Of a stretch of 64,000 nucleotides of DNA, positions 33,289 to 42,415 are shown piece after piece. The first letter of the stretch is position 1, and each line of letters begins with the position of its first letter. The notes under the pieces are model-generated. The model searched no databases, was not told the origin of the DNA, and saw only the letters and a program-made list of their open reading frames with translations. A program made the position numbers and the translations under genes. The DNA is taken from positions 186,001-250,000 of the forward strand of contig NZ_LMEA01000013.1 of assembly GCF_001425235.1 (NCBI RefSeq), given 5' to 3'. This DNA is from Devosia sp. Root413D1. GTDB lineage: Bacteria > Pseudomonadota > Alphaproteobacteria > Rhizobiales > Devosiaceae.

Positions 33289-34338
33289 TTGAGCGACAAG
33301 GTCAATATCGGCGTCATCGGCGCCGGCTGGTGGGCGACCCTCAGCCACATCCCCGCTTTGCGCGCCAACCCCAATGTCGAAATCGTCGCGGTGAACCGCC
33401 CCGATGCCGATGGCATGGAAAAGGTCGTCGCGAGCTTTCCCGGGGTGAAGCCGTATTTCGATGCGGCGGAAATGCTGGCCACGGAAACCTTGCACGGCGT
33501 GGTCGTCGCCTCGCCGCACATCCTCCACGCCGAGCATGCGCAGCTGGCGCTGTCGCGCGGCCTGCCGACGCTGATCGAAAAGCCGATGGCGACCAGCGCT
33601 ACCGATGCCCGCGCCCTGCTGGCCACCGCCAACGCCAACCACACCCAGATCATCCTGCCCTATGGCTGGAACTTCCGGCCCATCGTCGAGACCGCCCATC
33701 AACTGGTGAAGGATGGCTGGGTCGGCGAAGTCCGCCACGTGGTGGCGCAGATGGCCTCGGCGCTGGCCGACCTGTTCGGCGGCGAGCCGATGGTCGAGAC
33801 CAAGGACCACCTGTTCCGCCCGCCGGTCTCCACCTGGGCCGACCCGAAGAAATCCGGTGGTTATGGCTGGGGCCAGCTGACTCACGGGCTCGGCGCGCTG
33901 TTCCGCATCATCGATCTCGACCCGGCCAAGGTGTTCGCGAAGACCGGCCTCTCCCCTGCCGGCGTCGATTTCTACGACGCCGCCGTGGTCGAATTCGCCA
34001 ATGGCGCCACCATGGCGCTGTCGGGCTCGGCCACCGTGCCCAAGTCGCGTGGCTACCAGATCGACATCCGCATCTTCGGCACCGAGGGCATGATGCTGTT
34101 CGATATCGAACGCGCCCGGGTCGAGGTGATCCGTCACGACGGCAAGACCCACATCGCCGATCTCGGCCCCGATGCCGGCGCCTATGAGCAGGTGGCGCCG
34201 ATTACCCTCCTGGTCGACCTGGCGCGCGGCGAAAAGCTGCCGAACCCTGCCGATGGCGTGGTCGGCATGCGCTCGAGCGTGCTGCTCGATGCCATGTACC
34301 GCTCGGCGAGATCGGGGCGCTTGGAGGACGTGCTGTGA
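33289..34338 (+). CDS. Gfo/Idh/MocA-family oxidoreductase
   Basis: 349 residues from a TTG start. This start is chosen because GGGAGGA stands five bases before it and the translation opens directly with the Rossmann motif VIGAGWW. Upstream frame extension would overlap the preceding gene out of frame. EKPMAT (about 97-102) is the conserved family lysine motif. The usual C-terminal His-Asp pair is not complete: LTHGLGAL has the His but no Asp. Sugar or sugar-acid dehydrogenase is the likely role. Confidence 0.85.
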   Translation: MSDKVNIGVIGAGWWATLSHIPALRANPNVEIVAVNRPDADGMEKVVASFPGVKPYFDAAEMLATETLHGVVVASPHILHAEHAQLALSRGLPTLIEKPMATSATDARALLATANANHTQIILPYGWNFRPIVETAHQLVKDGWVGEVRHVVAQMASALADLFGGEPMVETKDHLFRPPVSTWADPKKSGGYGWGQLTHGLGALFRIIDLDPAKVFAKTGLSPAGVDFYDAAVVEFANGATMALSGSATVPKSRGYQIDIRIFGTEGMMLFDIERARVEVIRHDGKTHIADLGPDAGAYEQVAPITLLVDLARGEKLPNPADGVVGMRSSVLLDAMYRSARSGRLEDVL

Positions 34339-35153
34339 AGCTCAGCGTCACCAGCTGGTCCTTCCCCGAACTGACGCTCGACGAGGTCGGCGGACTGGCC
34401 AACCTGCTCGGCATCGAAGGGCTGGATGTCGGCTATTTCTACCGCTCCGCCCTCGATCGCGCGCGGCTGCTGGCAGCGCCGGAGGCCTATGCCGACGAGG
34501 TGCGGAAACGCCTGCCGCTACCCGTCGCCAACCTCTACCACCTGTTCGGCAACTCCGTCGTCGACCGCAACCTCGCCGACCCCGCCAACCGCGCCAAGAA
34601 CACCGCCGATTTCACCGCCGTGCTGAAGTTCTGCGTCGGCATCGGTTCGCCAACAGTGTTCATCCTCCCCGGCGTGATCAACGGCGCGCAGAGCCGCGCC
34701 CAGGCGCTCACCGAAACCGTCGAGTCGCTGAAGCCGCTGCTCGATCTCGCGGCGAATACCGGCGTCACCGTCTGCGTCGAACCGCACGTCCATTCCTACC
34801 TCGAGAGCCCCGCCATCACCGCCGAGCTCTGCGAGCGCGCCCCCGGGGTGAAGCTGGCGCTCGACTACGCGCATTTCGCCGTTTCCGGCTACCGCCAGGA
34901 TGAGATCGACGTTCTGGCCCGCTGGGCCGGCCATGTGCATCTGCGGCAGGCGCGACCCGGCGCCCTGCAGACCAAGCTCGACCAGGGGACGCTCAACTTC
35001 CCAGCGCTCTTCGCCACGCTGCGCGATGCCGGCTACGACGGATGGCTAGCTGCCGAAGTCGTCCACCAGGGCTATTTCGATACGCTGCACGACGACGTGC
35101 TGACCGAGACCGTGAAACTGCGCGACCTGTTCCGCGCCTGGAGTGCCCCGTGA
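34335..35153 (+). CDS. Xylose-isomerase-like TIM-barrel sugar isomerase/epimerase
   Basis: 272 residues. Metal and substrate positions expected of the AP-endonuclease-2/TIM-barrel family are seen in VCVEPHVHSY, LALDYAHFAVSG, HVHLRQA and LAAEVV. It starts with GTG overlapping the previous stop. The family includes hydroxypyruvate isomerase, inosose isomerase/dehydratase and tagatose epimerases; the sequence does not decide which. Confidence 0.83.
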   Translation: MKLSVTSWSFPELTLDEVGGLANLLGIEGLDVGYFYRSALDRARLLAAPEAYADEVRKRLPLPVANLYHLFGNSVVDRNLADPANRAKNTADFTAVLKFCVGIGSPTVFILPGVINGAQSRAQALTETVESLKPLLDLAANTGVTVCVEPHVHSYLESPAITAELCERAPGVKLALDYAHFAVSGYRQDEIDVLARWAGHVHLRQARPGALQTKLDQGTLNFPALFATLRDAGYDGWLAAEVVHQGYFDTLHDDVLTETVKLRDLFRAWSAP

Positions 35154-35962
35154 GTTCTGCAGCTATCATCGTCACCGGCGGAGGCGGCGGCATCGGCCGC
35201 GCCATTGCCGGGCGCCTCCATGCCGACGGCCACCAGGTGGTGATCGCCGACCGTGACCGCGCCGTCGCCGAGAGCGCTGCCGCCGCCATCGGCTGCGCGT
35301 TCGAGCTGATCGACATCGGCGACGAGGCCTCGGTGATCTCAGGCGTCAAAGCCGTCGCGGCGCGCCATGGCGGGCTGTTCGGCGTCGTCAACAATGCCGG
35401 CATCCACATGCAGGCGCTGGTAGTCGAAACCGCCGTCGAGGATTGGGACCGGATTTTTTCGGTGAACACCCGCGGCACCTTCCTGATGTCGCGCGAAGCG
35501 GCGCGCATCATGGCGGCGCAGCAGAGCGGCCAGATCGTCAACATCATCACCAAGCTCGGCTTCGGCAACCCGTTCTCGTCGGCCTACCTCGCCTCCAAGA
35601 ACGCCATCTGGGGCCTGACCCAGTGCCTTGCGATCGAGATGGCATCGAGCGGCGTGCGGGTGAATGCCATCGCCCCGGGCCATGTGGGCCCCGGCACCGG
35701 CATGGAGAAGGCCTTCCGCGCCAAGGCCGAAAAGCTCGGCAAGAGCTGGGACGATTTCGAAGCCGATGTGGTGGCGACCATCCCGCTGCAACGCTGGTGC
35801 ACCCCAGAGGATGTAGCCGGCGGTGTCAGCTGGCTGATGGGCCCCGACACCAGCTTCGTCACCGGCGAACTGATCAACATCACCGGCGGCTTCCAGGCCT
35901 ATGCCTCGACGCCCAGTGCGGACTCCGTCCGCGCCGCAGCTCAGCGAGGCCCGACGAAATGA
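35150..35962 (+). CDS. Short-chain dehydrogenase with atypical active-site serine position
   Basis: 270 residues from a GTG overlapping the previous stop. GGGGIG is the cofactor loop, NNAG is present and the YLASK motif supplies Tyr and Lys. At 13 residues before that Tyr, where classical SDRs carry Ser, there is Ile, with Thr next to it (NIITKLGFG). Thr may take over, or the enzyme may have lost oxidoreductase activity. It ends with the GELINITGG region usual for SDRs, followed by an unusual 20-residue tail. Confidence 0.85.
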   Translation: MSSAAIIVTGGGGGIGRAIAGRLHADGHQVVIADRDRAVAESAAAAIGCAFELIDIGDEASVISGVKAVAARHGGLFGVVNNAGIHMQALVVETAVEDWDRIFSVNTRGTFLMSREAARIMAAQQSGQIVNIITKLGFGNPFSSAYLASKNAIWGLTQCLAIEMASSGVRVNAIAPGHVGPGTGMEKAFRAKAEKLGKSWDDFEADVVATIPLQRWCTPEDVAGGVSWLMGPDTSFVTGELINITGGFQAYASTPSADSVRAAAQRGPTK

Positions 35963-36708
35963 GCGGATCACTGCAAGGCAAAGTCGCGCTGGTCACCGGC
36001 GCACGGGCCGGCCTCGGCGCCGCCATTGTGCTGGCGCTGGCCGAGCTCGGCGCCACGGTCATCGCCTCCGGCCGCAAACCCGGCGACTGCGCCGAGGTCG
36101 TTGCCGCGGTTACCGCTAAGGGCGGCAAGGCCAGCGAGTTCGTCCTCGATGTCGGCGATCTCGCCGGGATTCCGGAGCGCGCCGCCGCGGCGCTGGCGCT
36201 CCATGGCCGCGTCGACATCCTCGTCAACAATGCCGCGACCATCGAGCCGATGGCCAGGCTCAGCGCGCTCGACCCGCTGGCCTTCGACCGGTCGCTGACC
36301 GTCAATGTCAGCGGCCCCGCCGCGCTGGTCGCGGCACTCTGGCCGGCGCTCGAGGGCGGCCGTGTCGTCAATGTGGTGAGCGGCGCCGCCAACCACGCCA
36401 TGTCGGGCTGGTCAGCCTATTGCGCCGGCAAGGCCGCACTCATGATGCTGACCCGTTCGATCGAACTCGAAGGCGCCGAGATCGGCCTCCGCGGCTTCGC
36501 CTTCGCGCCCGGCCTCGTCGATACCGACATGCAGGCGGCCATCCGTGCCGCCAAGATCAACCAGATCTCCGATGTGCCGCGCGAAAACCTGCAACCGCCC
36601 GAGCGCCCCGCCCGGGTCATCGCCTGGCTGGCCAGCGGCGCCGCCGACGACCTCGCCGGGCAGTATGTCGATATTCGGCAAGAAGGGTTGATGGAGCGGG
36701 TTCGATAG
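35959..36708 (+). CDS. Short-chain dehydrogenase
   Basis: 249 residues. TGARAGLG (about 14-21), NNAA, Ser/Tyr/Lys in VVSGAANHAMSGWSAYCAGK and the DTDMQ loop show a classical SDR. It overlaps the previous gene (ATGA) and is the last gene of the operon. It ends six bases before the stop of the convergent permease gene. The substrate is unknown, presumably a sugar acid or polyol. Confidence 0.86.
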   Translation: MSGSLQGKVALVTGARAGLGAAIVLALAELGATVIASGRKPGDCAEVVAAVTAKGGKASEFVLDVGDLAGIPERAAAALALHGRVDILVNNAATIEPMARLSALDPLAFDRSLTVNVSGPAALVAALWPALEGGRVVNVVSGAANHAMSGWSAYCAGKAALMMLTRSIELEGAEIGLRGFAFAPGLVDTDMQAAIRAAKINQISDVPRENLQPPERPARVIAWLASGAADDLAGQYVDIRQEGLMERVR

Positions 36709-36714
36709 GTGCAG

Positions 36715-37713
36715 TCACTCCCCCGGCTTTGGCGAAAATTCCTCGCTGCTGCGCGCCGCCTCGGCGATGCGCCGCCGCGCCCGGAACACGCCCCATTGCT
36801 GGTCGACCAGGACGCCGATGAGGATCACCCCGCCCATCACCGCGAAGTTGAGCGAGGAGGGAATGCCGAGGAGGTTCACGAGGTTCTGCAATTCCTGCAA
36901 GAGGATGGTGCCGAGGATCACCCCGACGATCGACCCCTCGCCGCCGCGCAGCGAGAAGCCGCCGAGCACCGCGGCGGCGATGGCGTAGAGCTCATAGAAA
37001 TTGCCCTGCGATGAGGGCTGCACGGAGCGGGTGTACATGGCGAAAAAGATCGCCGCCAAAGCCGTCAGCCCGGCGCAGATCACATAGGCCGAGGTGACCA
37101 CCACATCGGTGCGGATACCCGAGAAGCGCGCCGCCTCCTCGTTCTTGCCGATGGCGAAGAGATAGCGGCCGAACACCGAACGGTGCAGCGTGAACCAGGC
37201 GATCACCGCCACCACCGCCAGCACATAGACCGAGACCGGGATACCGCCGATGCGGGCGACGAAGAAATCGAGGCCCGGATATTCGCTGCCGAACGGGAAG
37301 CCGGCCGTGGCGTCGGCGGTATAGCCGCGCGCCACGCCGCGATAGATCAACAGGCCGCAGAGTGTCACCACGAAGGGCTGCATCTTCAGCTTGGTGATCA
37401 AGAGGCCATGCGCCAGCCCCAGGGCAAGCCCGAGCACCATGACGATGGCGAAGGCAATCGGCCACGGCACGCCCTTGGCGCCGACCAGGTCGACGAACAG
37501 CACGCCGAGCAGCGCGATCATCGAGCCGGCCGACAGCTCGATGCCGCCGGTGATGATGACAAACCCCTGGCCGATGGCGAACAGCCCGAACAGGCCGATC
37601 AGGTTGGCGGTATTGGCAAGGTTCTGCGGGCCGAGAAAGGCGGGGTTGCGCAGATACACCACGAAGCCGACGACGACGATGAGGGCGAGCAGGCCCAGAT
37701 CCTTCTTGTTCAT
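36715..37713 (-). CDS. CUT2-family ABC permease
   Basis: 332 residues of about nine membrane spans. GGIELSAGSMIALLG near residue 57 and VLGGFSLRGGEGS near residue 250 are the CUT2 family marks. It is the third gene of a leftward binding protein - ATPase - permease operon that converges on the FadR-led enzyme operon. Ten bases separate it from the ATPase stop. Confidence 0.9.
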   Translation of the reverse strand: MNKKDLGLLALIVVVGFVVYLRNPAFLGPQNLANTANLIGLFGLFAIGQGFVIITGGIELSAGSMIALLGVLFVDLVGAKGVPWPIAFAIVMVLGLALGLAHGLLITKLKMQPFVVTLCGLLIYRGVARGYTADATAGFPFGSEYPGLDFFVARIGGIPVSVYVLAVVAVIAWFTLHRSVFGRYLFAIGKNEEAARFSGIRTDVVVTSAYVICAGLTALAAIFFAMYTRSVQPSSQGNFYELYAIAAAVLGGFSLRGGEGSIVGVILGTILLQELQNLVNLLGIPSSLNFAVMGGVILIGVLVDQQWGVFRARRRIAEAARSSEEFSPKPGE

Positions 37714-37723
37714 CCGTTTCCCC

Positions 37724-39265
37724 TCACCCGGCCTTCGCCAACGGCTTGCCCACCGCCAGCCGCAGCACGTTTTCTTCGCTGAACTCGGCGCGCCCGAGCA
37801 GCCCTGAAATCCGGCCCTCGTGCATCACCGCGATGCGGTCCGACACGCCGATCACTTCTTCCATGTCCGACGAGATCATCAGCACGGCGACACCCGCATC
37901 GGCGAGCCCGCGCATCAGCCGATAGATTTCCGCCTTGGCCCCGACATCGATGCCGCGCGTCGGCTCGTCGAAGATCAGCACCTTGGGCCGCATGGCCAGC
38001 CACTTGGCCAGCACCACCTTCTGCTGGTTGCCGCCCGACAGGCTCCCGGTCCGGGTCATGACCGTCGGCGCCTTGATGCCGAGCTCAGAACGGCTGCGCT
38101 CCGCCTGCACCCGCTCCAAAGCCGGCGACACCAGCCCGCTGCGGGCATAGGCGTCGAGATCGGGCAGGCTGATATTCTCCGAGATCGGCAGGTCGAGCAG
38201 GATACCCTCGCCCTTCCTATCCTCCGGCACGAGGAAAATGCCGCGCGCCACGGCGTCCGAGGCGTTACGCAGCGTCACCGGCTCGCCATTGAGCGTCACT
38301 GTGCCCGCATAGAGCGGGTCGACCCCGAACAGCACCCGCGCCAGCTCGGTGCGGCCGGAGCCGACCAGCCCCGCCAGCCCCAGGATTTCGCCCGCATGCA
38401 GTTCGAGCCCGACGTCACGGGTCGGGTAAGCCGCAGTGCGGATGCCGCGCGCCGCCAGCACCACCTCGCCTTTGTCGAGCTTGGGCGCCGCATAGGCCAC
38501 CTTGAGGTCGCGGCCGATCATCAGCTTGACCATGCGGTCGTGGTCGATCTCGGCCTTCTTCAGTTCGCCCACCAGCACCCCGTCGCGCAGTACCAGCACG
38601 CGGTCTGAGGCCCGCTCGATTTCGTGCAGCCGGTGCGAAATGAAGATCACCGCAATGCCCTCGGCCTTGAGGCCGGCGATCACCTCGAGCAGTTTGTCGG
38701 TTTCGGCCAAAGGCAGCGACGAGGTCGGCTCGTCGAGAATGACGAGGCGCGCATTCACCGACAGCGCCTTGGCGATTTCCACCATCTGCTGCTGCGCCAG
38801 CGACAGTTTCGCTACCGGCGTGTTGGGCGCGAAATTGGCGCCGAGCCGCTTCAGGTAGGGCAGCACATCGGCGCGCATCTGCTTTTCGTCGACGAGGTTC
38901 AGCACCCCGCCCCGCCGTGGCTCGCGCCCGATATAGACATTGGCCGCGACGTCCAGATTGTCGAACAGGTTGAGTTCCTGGTGGACGAAGGCGATGCCCG
39001 CCTTCATCGAACCGCCGACGCTGAGCCCGGCATAGGGCGCGCCGTCGATCTCGATGGTGCCGCTGTCGGGCACCGTGACCCCACCCAGGATCTTCATCAG
39101 CGTCGATTTGCCGGCGCCGTTCTCACCGACGAGGCCGATCACCTCGCCTGGCCCGACCAGCATGTCGAAGCCGGCGAGCGCCACCACGCCCGGATAGGTT
39201 TTGCGAACGGCTGAGAGCTTCAGGAAGGCCCGCGCGGGCGCTTCTTGATCGCGGCTATCGAGCAT
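37724..39265 (-). CDS. CUT2-family ABC ATPase (two domains)
   Basis: 513 residues. First domain: GENGAGKST and VILDEPTSSLP. Second domain: GLVGSGRTE, LSGGNQQK and VLIFDEPTRGID. The ATG at 39265 follows GGGAGGTGG and is preferred over an upstream start in the intergenic stem-loop region. It works with the binding protein and the permease of the same operon. Confidence 0.91.
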   Translation of the reverse strand: MLDSRDQEAPARAFLKLSAVRKTYPGVVALAGFDMLVGPGEVIGLVGENGAGKSTLMKILGGVTVPDSGTIEIDGAPYAGLSVGGSMKAGIAFVHQELNLFDNLDVAANVYIGREPRRGGVLNLVDEKQMRADVLPYLKRLGANFAPNTPVAKLSLAQQQMVEIAKALSVNARLVILDEPTSSLPLAETDKLLEVIAGLKAEGIAVIFISHRLHEIERASDRVLVLRDGVLVGELKKAEIDHDRMVKLMIGRDLKVAYAAPKLDKGEVVLAARGIRTAAYPTRDVGLELHAGEILGLAGLVGSGRTELARVLFGVDPLYAGTVTLNGEPVTLRNASDAVARGIFLVPEDRKGEGILLDLPISENISLPDLDAYARSGLVSPALERVQAERSRSELGIKAPTVMTRTGSLSGGNQQKVVLAKWLAMRPKVLIFDEPTRGIDVGAKAEIYRLMRGLADAGVAVLMISSDMEEVIGVSDRIAVMHEGRISGLLGRAEFSEENVLRLAVGKPLAKAG

Positions 39266-39361
39266 ACCACCTCCCCGCGCGTTCCCCCAAGAAAACCTGG
39301 AACCGTAGAACGCTAGCACCAGAAGACGCGGACGACAGCCCCCTGCCGCCCGCGCCCGCGG

Positions 39362-39380
39362 AGACGGCCTTTGGCCGCCT
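39362..39380 (-). promoter_or_regulatory. Small stem-loop between binding-protein and ATPase genes
   Basis: AGGCGGCC and GGCCGTCT on the minus strand pair (one G-U) around an AAA loop, within a GC-rich 129-base gap. It is weaker than the other post-binding-protein hairpins in this window. Confidence 0.4.
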
Positions 39381-39394
39381 GCCGCCAGTCAATG

Positions 39395-40348
39395 TCAGCC
39401 GCCGCTGATCTTGGCCTTGAGGTCGGCCGAGAAGGCGTCGACATTGTCCTTGTTGATCACGGCCGTCGGCACGATGATCAGTTTGTCCTCGGGGATGCCC
39501 GACTTGTCGCCTTCGAGATAGGCGGCCATCAGCTTCATTCCCTGATAGCCCCACTCGAACGGCTGCTGCACGATGGTGGCGGCAAACGAGCCTTCCTTCA
39601 CCGCGCCCAGCGTCACCGGATCTTCGTCGAACGCCACCACGGTGATCTGGCCGAGCTTGCCGGCCGCCTGCAGCGCCTCATAGATCTTGGGCGGGTTGTA
39701 CGAATAGAACCCGACCATGCAGGTGATCTCGGGGTTGGCCACCAGCACATCGTCGACATTGGTGCGGGCCTTGGTGAAGTCCACATCGTCGCCGCGCACG
39801 TCGACCAGCTCGATGCCCTTGCCTTCGATGGCCTGGCGGAAGCCGGCGATGCGCTCGACCGCGTTATCGGCGCCGAGGAAGCCGACAAAGCCCATGCACT
39901 TGCCGCCATTGGGCAGCGCCTTGACCATCTCCTCGCCCGCCTGCACGCCAGCCAGCGTGTTGGACGAGCCGAGATAGGCGAGACGGTTCGACGCCGGAGC
40001 GTCGGAATCGGTGGTGAACAGCGGCACTTGCGCCGCGATGCGGTTGAACGCGTCGATCGAGTTCTTCGGGTCGGCCGACGAGATCATGATCGCATCGGTG
40101 CCGGCGGCGACGAGGTCGTCCATCAGCGCATTCTGCAGCGCGGCGGTACCCTGCGCCGGATAGCGGAACTGCAGTTCATAGTTGGGCAGCTCGGCCTGCG
40201 CCTTCTTCACCCCGGCTTCCGCCAGCTTCCAGAAGTCGGACGAGGCATTCACCACGAAGGCAAGCTGCTTTTTCTCCTGCGCGACGGCGCCGCCGACTAG
40301 CAGGACACCAGCGGTCACGAGCACCGCGATACTGACTAGGCTCTTCAT
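39395..40348 (-). CDS. CUT2-type periplasmic binding protein
   Basis: 317 residues. The signal peptide ends at AVAQE near residue 24. The family features FVVNASSDFWKLAEAG and AIMISSADPKNSID belong to the ribose-binding-like fold. Two ATGs stand side by side; the second (40348) is better spaced from GGGAGGA. The longer open frame upstream runs through a repeat element and is not used. The ligand is unknown; from the convergent enzyme operon a sugar acid or polyol is likely. Confidence 0.88.
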   Translation of the reverse strand: MKSLVSIAVLVTAGVLLVGGAVAQEKKQLAFVVNASSDFWKLAEAGVKKAQAELPNYELQFRYPAQGTAALQNALMDDLVAAGTDAIMISSADPKNSIDAFNRIAAQVPLFTTDSDAPASNRLAYLGSSNTLAGVQAGEEMVKALPNGGKCMGFVGFLGADNAVERIAGFRQAIEGKGIELVDVRGDDVDFTKARTNVDDVLVANPEITCMVGFYSYNPPKIYEALQAAGKLGQITVVAFDEDPVTLGAVKEGSFAATIVQQPFEWGYQGMKLMAAYLEGDKSGIPEDKLIIVPTAVINKDNVDAFSADLKAKISGG

Positions 40349-40426
40349 CATTCCTCCCTGGCCGCCATCGGGCGGCGCTGTTGGTTTCGTCCCGTACCCC
40401 ATCCTCCGGTCCCCAGAGTCTTTTGA

Positions 40427-40479
40427 CTTCGTCGCGCTTTCGAACCGGAAAGTCTCACAACTTTTCCTGAAAGCGCTCC
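40427..40479. repeat. Family D repeat, copy 1
   Basis: On the minus strand this reads GGAGCGCTTTCAGGAAAAGT, then TGTGAGACTTTCCGG and TTCGAAAGCGCGACGAAG. It differs from the copy at 61084-61136 at only a few bases. Outer GCTTTC/GAAAGC segments can pair. Confidence 0.8.
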
Positions 40480-40549
40480 AGGGTCGCGTCTGCTTCCGTC
40501 GAAGCTGAGGTACGTATCTCAACCCGGCACCAAGAGAGAACGGTGCCAT

Positions 40550-40573
40550 CCCGCCGGCGCGTCCGCCGGCGGG
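40550..40573. promoter_or_regulatory. GC-rich hairpin downstream of the fructose-type permease gene
   Basis: CCCGCCGGCG pairs with CGCCGGCGGG around a CGTC loop, 14 bases beyond the permease stop. No T-run follows on the minus strand, so it is a possible but not canonical terminator. Confidence 0.5.
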
Positions 40574-40587
40574 AATTCGTCGTCGGG

Positions 40588-41604
40588 TTACTCCCCGGTG
40601 TCCTTGTTGCGCAGCAGGTTCGACGCCACGGCCAGGATGATGAACGAGCCGACGAACGTGCCCTGCCAGAACGTGCTGATGCCGAGCAGCGTCAGGCTGT
40701 TGCGAATGATCTCGATGAGCGCCGCGCCGACCACGGCGCCCAGCGCCGTACCGGTGCCGCCGGCGAGGCTGGCCCCGCCGATGACGGTCGCGGCGATCAC
40801 CGTGAGTTCGAGCCCGGTGCCGAACCCGGTGGTGACCGAGCCGAGCCAGCCGGTCTGCAGGAACCCGGTAAGGCCGGCGCAGAACGCCACGAACATATAG
40901 ACCGAGATCTTCACTGCCTTGACCGGAACACCGGTGAGGACTGCCGCCTTCTCATTGCCGCCAATGGCGTAGAGGTGCCTGCCCCAGCGGGTCCAGCGCA
41001 GCGCGAAGCCGGTGATCAGCGCCAAGAGCACCATGACGATCAGCGGATTGGGGATCGGCAGGCCCCCGACAACCACGGAGCCGCCGCCGATACTGAACAG
41101 GATCGCCTGGTCCGGACCGAACTCGTAGATCAGCGCATTGTTCGACATCACCATGCCGATCGAGCGGGCGATCGACATCATGCCGAGTGTCACGACGAAG
41201 GCCGGCATGCCGACAATGGCGATCAATACGCCGTTGATCAGGCCGACCAGCAGCGACGCGGCGATCGAGGCCGGAATGGCCAACGTGATCGGCAGGCCCG
41301 CGTGCATGATGATGGTGGTGGTCATTGCCGAGATCAGCACCGTGGCGCCGACCGACAGGTCGATGCCACCGGTGATAATCACTGCCGTCATCCCCAGCCC
41401 GACAATGCCGACAAAGGCAAAGTTGCGGGTGACGTTGAACAGGTTCTGCGGCGTCGCGAAGGTCTTGGTCAAGAGCATCATCGCGATGATGGCGATGATC
41501 ACGGCCAAGAGGATCCAGAAGATCTGCCGGCTGATCAGCCACGCCAGGAAGCCGCGATGCGTCTGCTGGTCGATGGCATCCTTGAGTGAGGTGTCGGTGG
41601 TCAT
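40588..41604 (-). CDS. CUT2-family ABC permease (FrcC-like)
   Basis: 338 residues with about ten hydrophobic segments. GGIDLSVGATVL and VIGGASLAGGTG are the usual CUT2 marks. It follows the single-domain ATPase gene by 13 bases on the same strand. The binding-protein gene of the system is divergent. The arrangement and the single-domain ATPase resemble FrcBCA, the fructose importer of rhizobia, though substrate remains inferred. Confidence 0.88.
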   Translation of the reverse strand: MTTDTSLKDAIDQQTHRGFLAWLISRQIFWILLAVIIAIIAMMLLTKTFATPQNLFNVTRNFAFVGIVGLGMTAVIITGGIDLSVGATVLISAMTTTIIMHAGLPITLAIPASIAASLLVGLINGVLIAIVGMPAFVVTLGMMSIARSIGMVMSNNALIYEFGPDQAILFSIGGGSVVVGGLPIPNPLIVMVLLALITGFALRWTRWGRHLYAIGGNEKAAVLTGVPVKAVKISVYMFVAFCAGLTGFLQTGWLGSVTTGFGTGLELTVIAATVIGGASLAGGTGTALGAVVGAALIEIIRNSLTLLGISTFWQGTFVGSFIILAVASNLLRNKDTGE

Positions 41605-41617
41605 TTCGGCAAGCTCC

Positions 41618-42415
41618 TCAAGCGCTCTGCAGCGCGCCGGTGATCAATCCGGTCACTTCCTCGGGGGAGGAATCGGCAACCCGCTTGTCGGCAACCTTGC
41701 GGCCGCGCCGCAGCACCACCAGCCGGTCGCATACGGCGAACACGTCGGGGATACGGTGGCTGATCAGCACCACCGCGATGCCCTGCTCCTTGAGCCGGCG
41801 GATCAGATTCAGCACCTCAGCCACCTGCCGCACGCTGATCGCCGCGGTCGGCTCGTCCATCAGGACGATTTTGGGGTTGGACAGCCGGGTGCGGGCGATG
41901 GCGACCGCCTGGCGCTGCCCGCCCGACATGCGTCGCACCAGGTCGCGCGGCCGCGTTTCCGATTTCAGTTCGGCGAACAGCTCGCCCGCCTTCTTGTACA
42001 TCGCGCCATAGTCGAGGATTTCCGGCACGAACAGCCGCCAGCCGCGCCGCCGCTTGCTGAACGGCAGCTCGGCTTCCTGTGGCGTGCGGGCGATAGTGGT
42101 GAGCTCGCGCCCGAGAAAGATATTGGCCGCCGCCGTGAGGTTATCGGCCAGCGCCAGGTCCTGGTAGACGATCTCGATCCCCTTGGAGCGCGCGTCCTTC
42201 GGCCCGTGCAGCTGCACCACCTGCCCGTCGAGACTGATGCTGCCTTCGGATGGGTGGAAATTGCCGGCAATGATCTTGACCAGCGTCGTCTTGCCGGCGC
42301 CGTTATCGCCCACCAGCCCGACCACTTCGCCGGCGTTCAGCGTCAGTGAAATATCGGTCAGCGCGGTGATAGCACCATAGTGCTTGGCGATGTTCGCCAG
42401 CTCGAGAACCGCCAT
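41618..42415 (-). CDS. CUT2-family ABC ATPase, single domain (FrcA-like)
   Basis: 265 residues, one ABC domain only, unlike the 500-residue tandem ATPases elsewhere in this window. Walker A GDNGAGKTT (about 36-44), signature MSGGQRQA and Walker B IVLMDEPTAAIS are intact. An insert with FSKRRRGW near residues 115-130 stands out in the helical part. ATG 42415 follows GGGAGGGG. It works with the adjacent permease and the divergent binding protein. Confidence 0.88.
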   Translation of the reverse strand: MAVLELANIAKHYGAITALTDISLTLNAGEVVGLVGDNGAGKTTLVKIIAGNFHPSEGSISLDGQVVQLHGPKDARSKGIEIVYQDLALADNLTAAANIFLGRELTTIARTPQEAELPFSKRRRGWRLFVPEILDYGAMYKKAGELFAELKSETRPRDLVRRMSGGQRQAVAIARTRLSNPKIVLMDEPTAAISVRQVAEVLNLIRRLKEQGIAVVLISHRIPDVFAVCDRLVVLRRGRKVADKRVADSSPEEVTGLITGALQSA

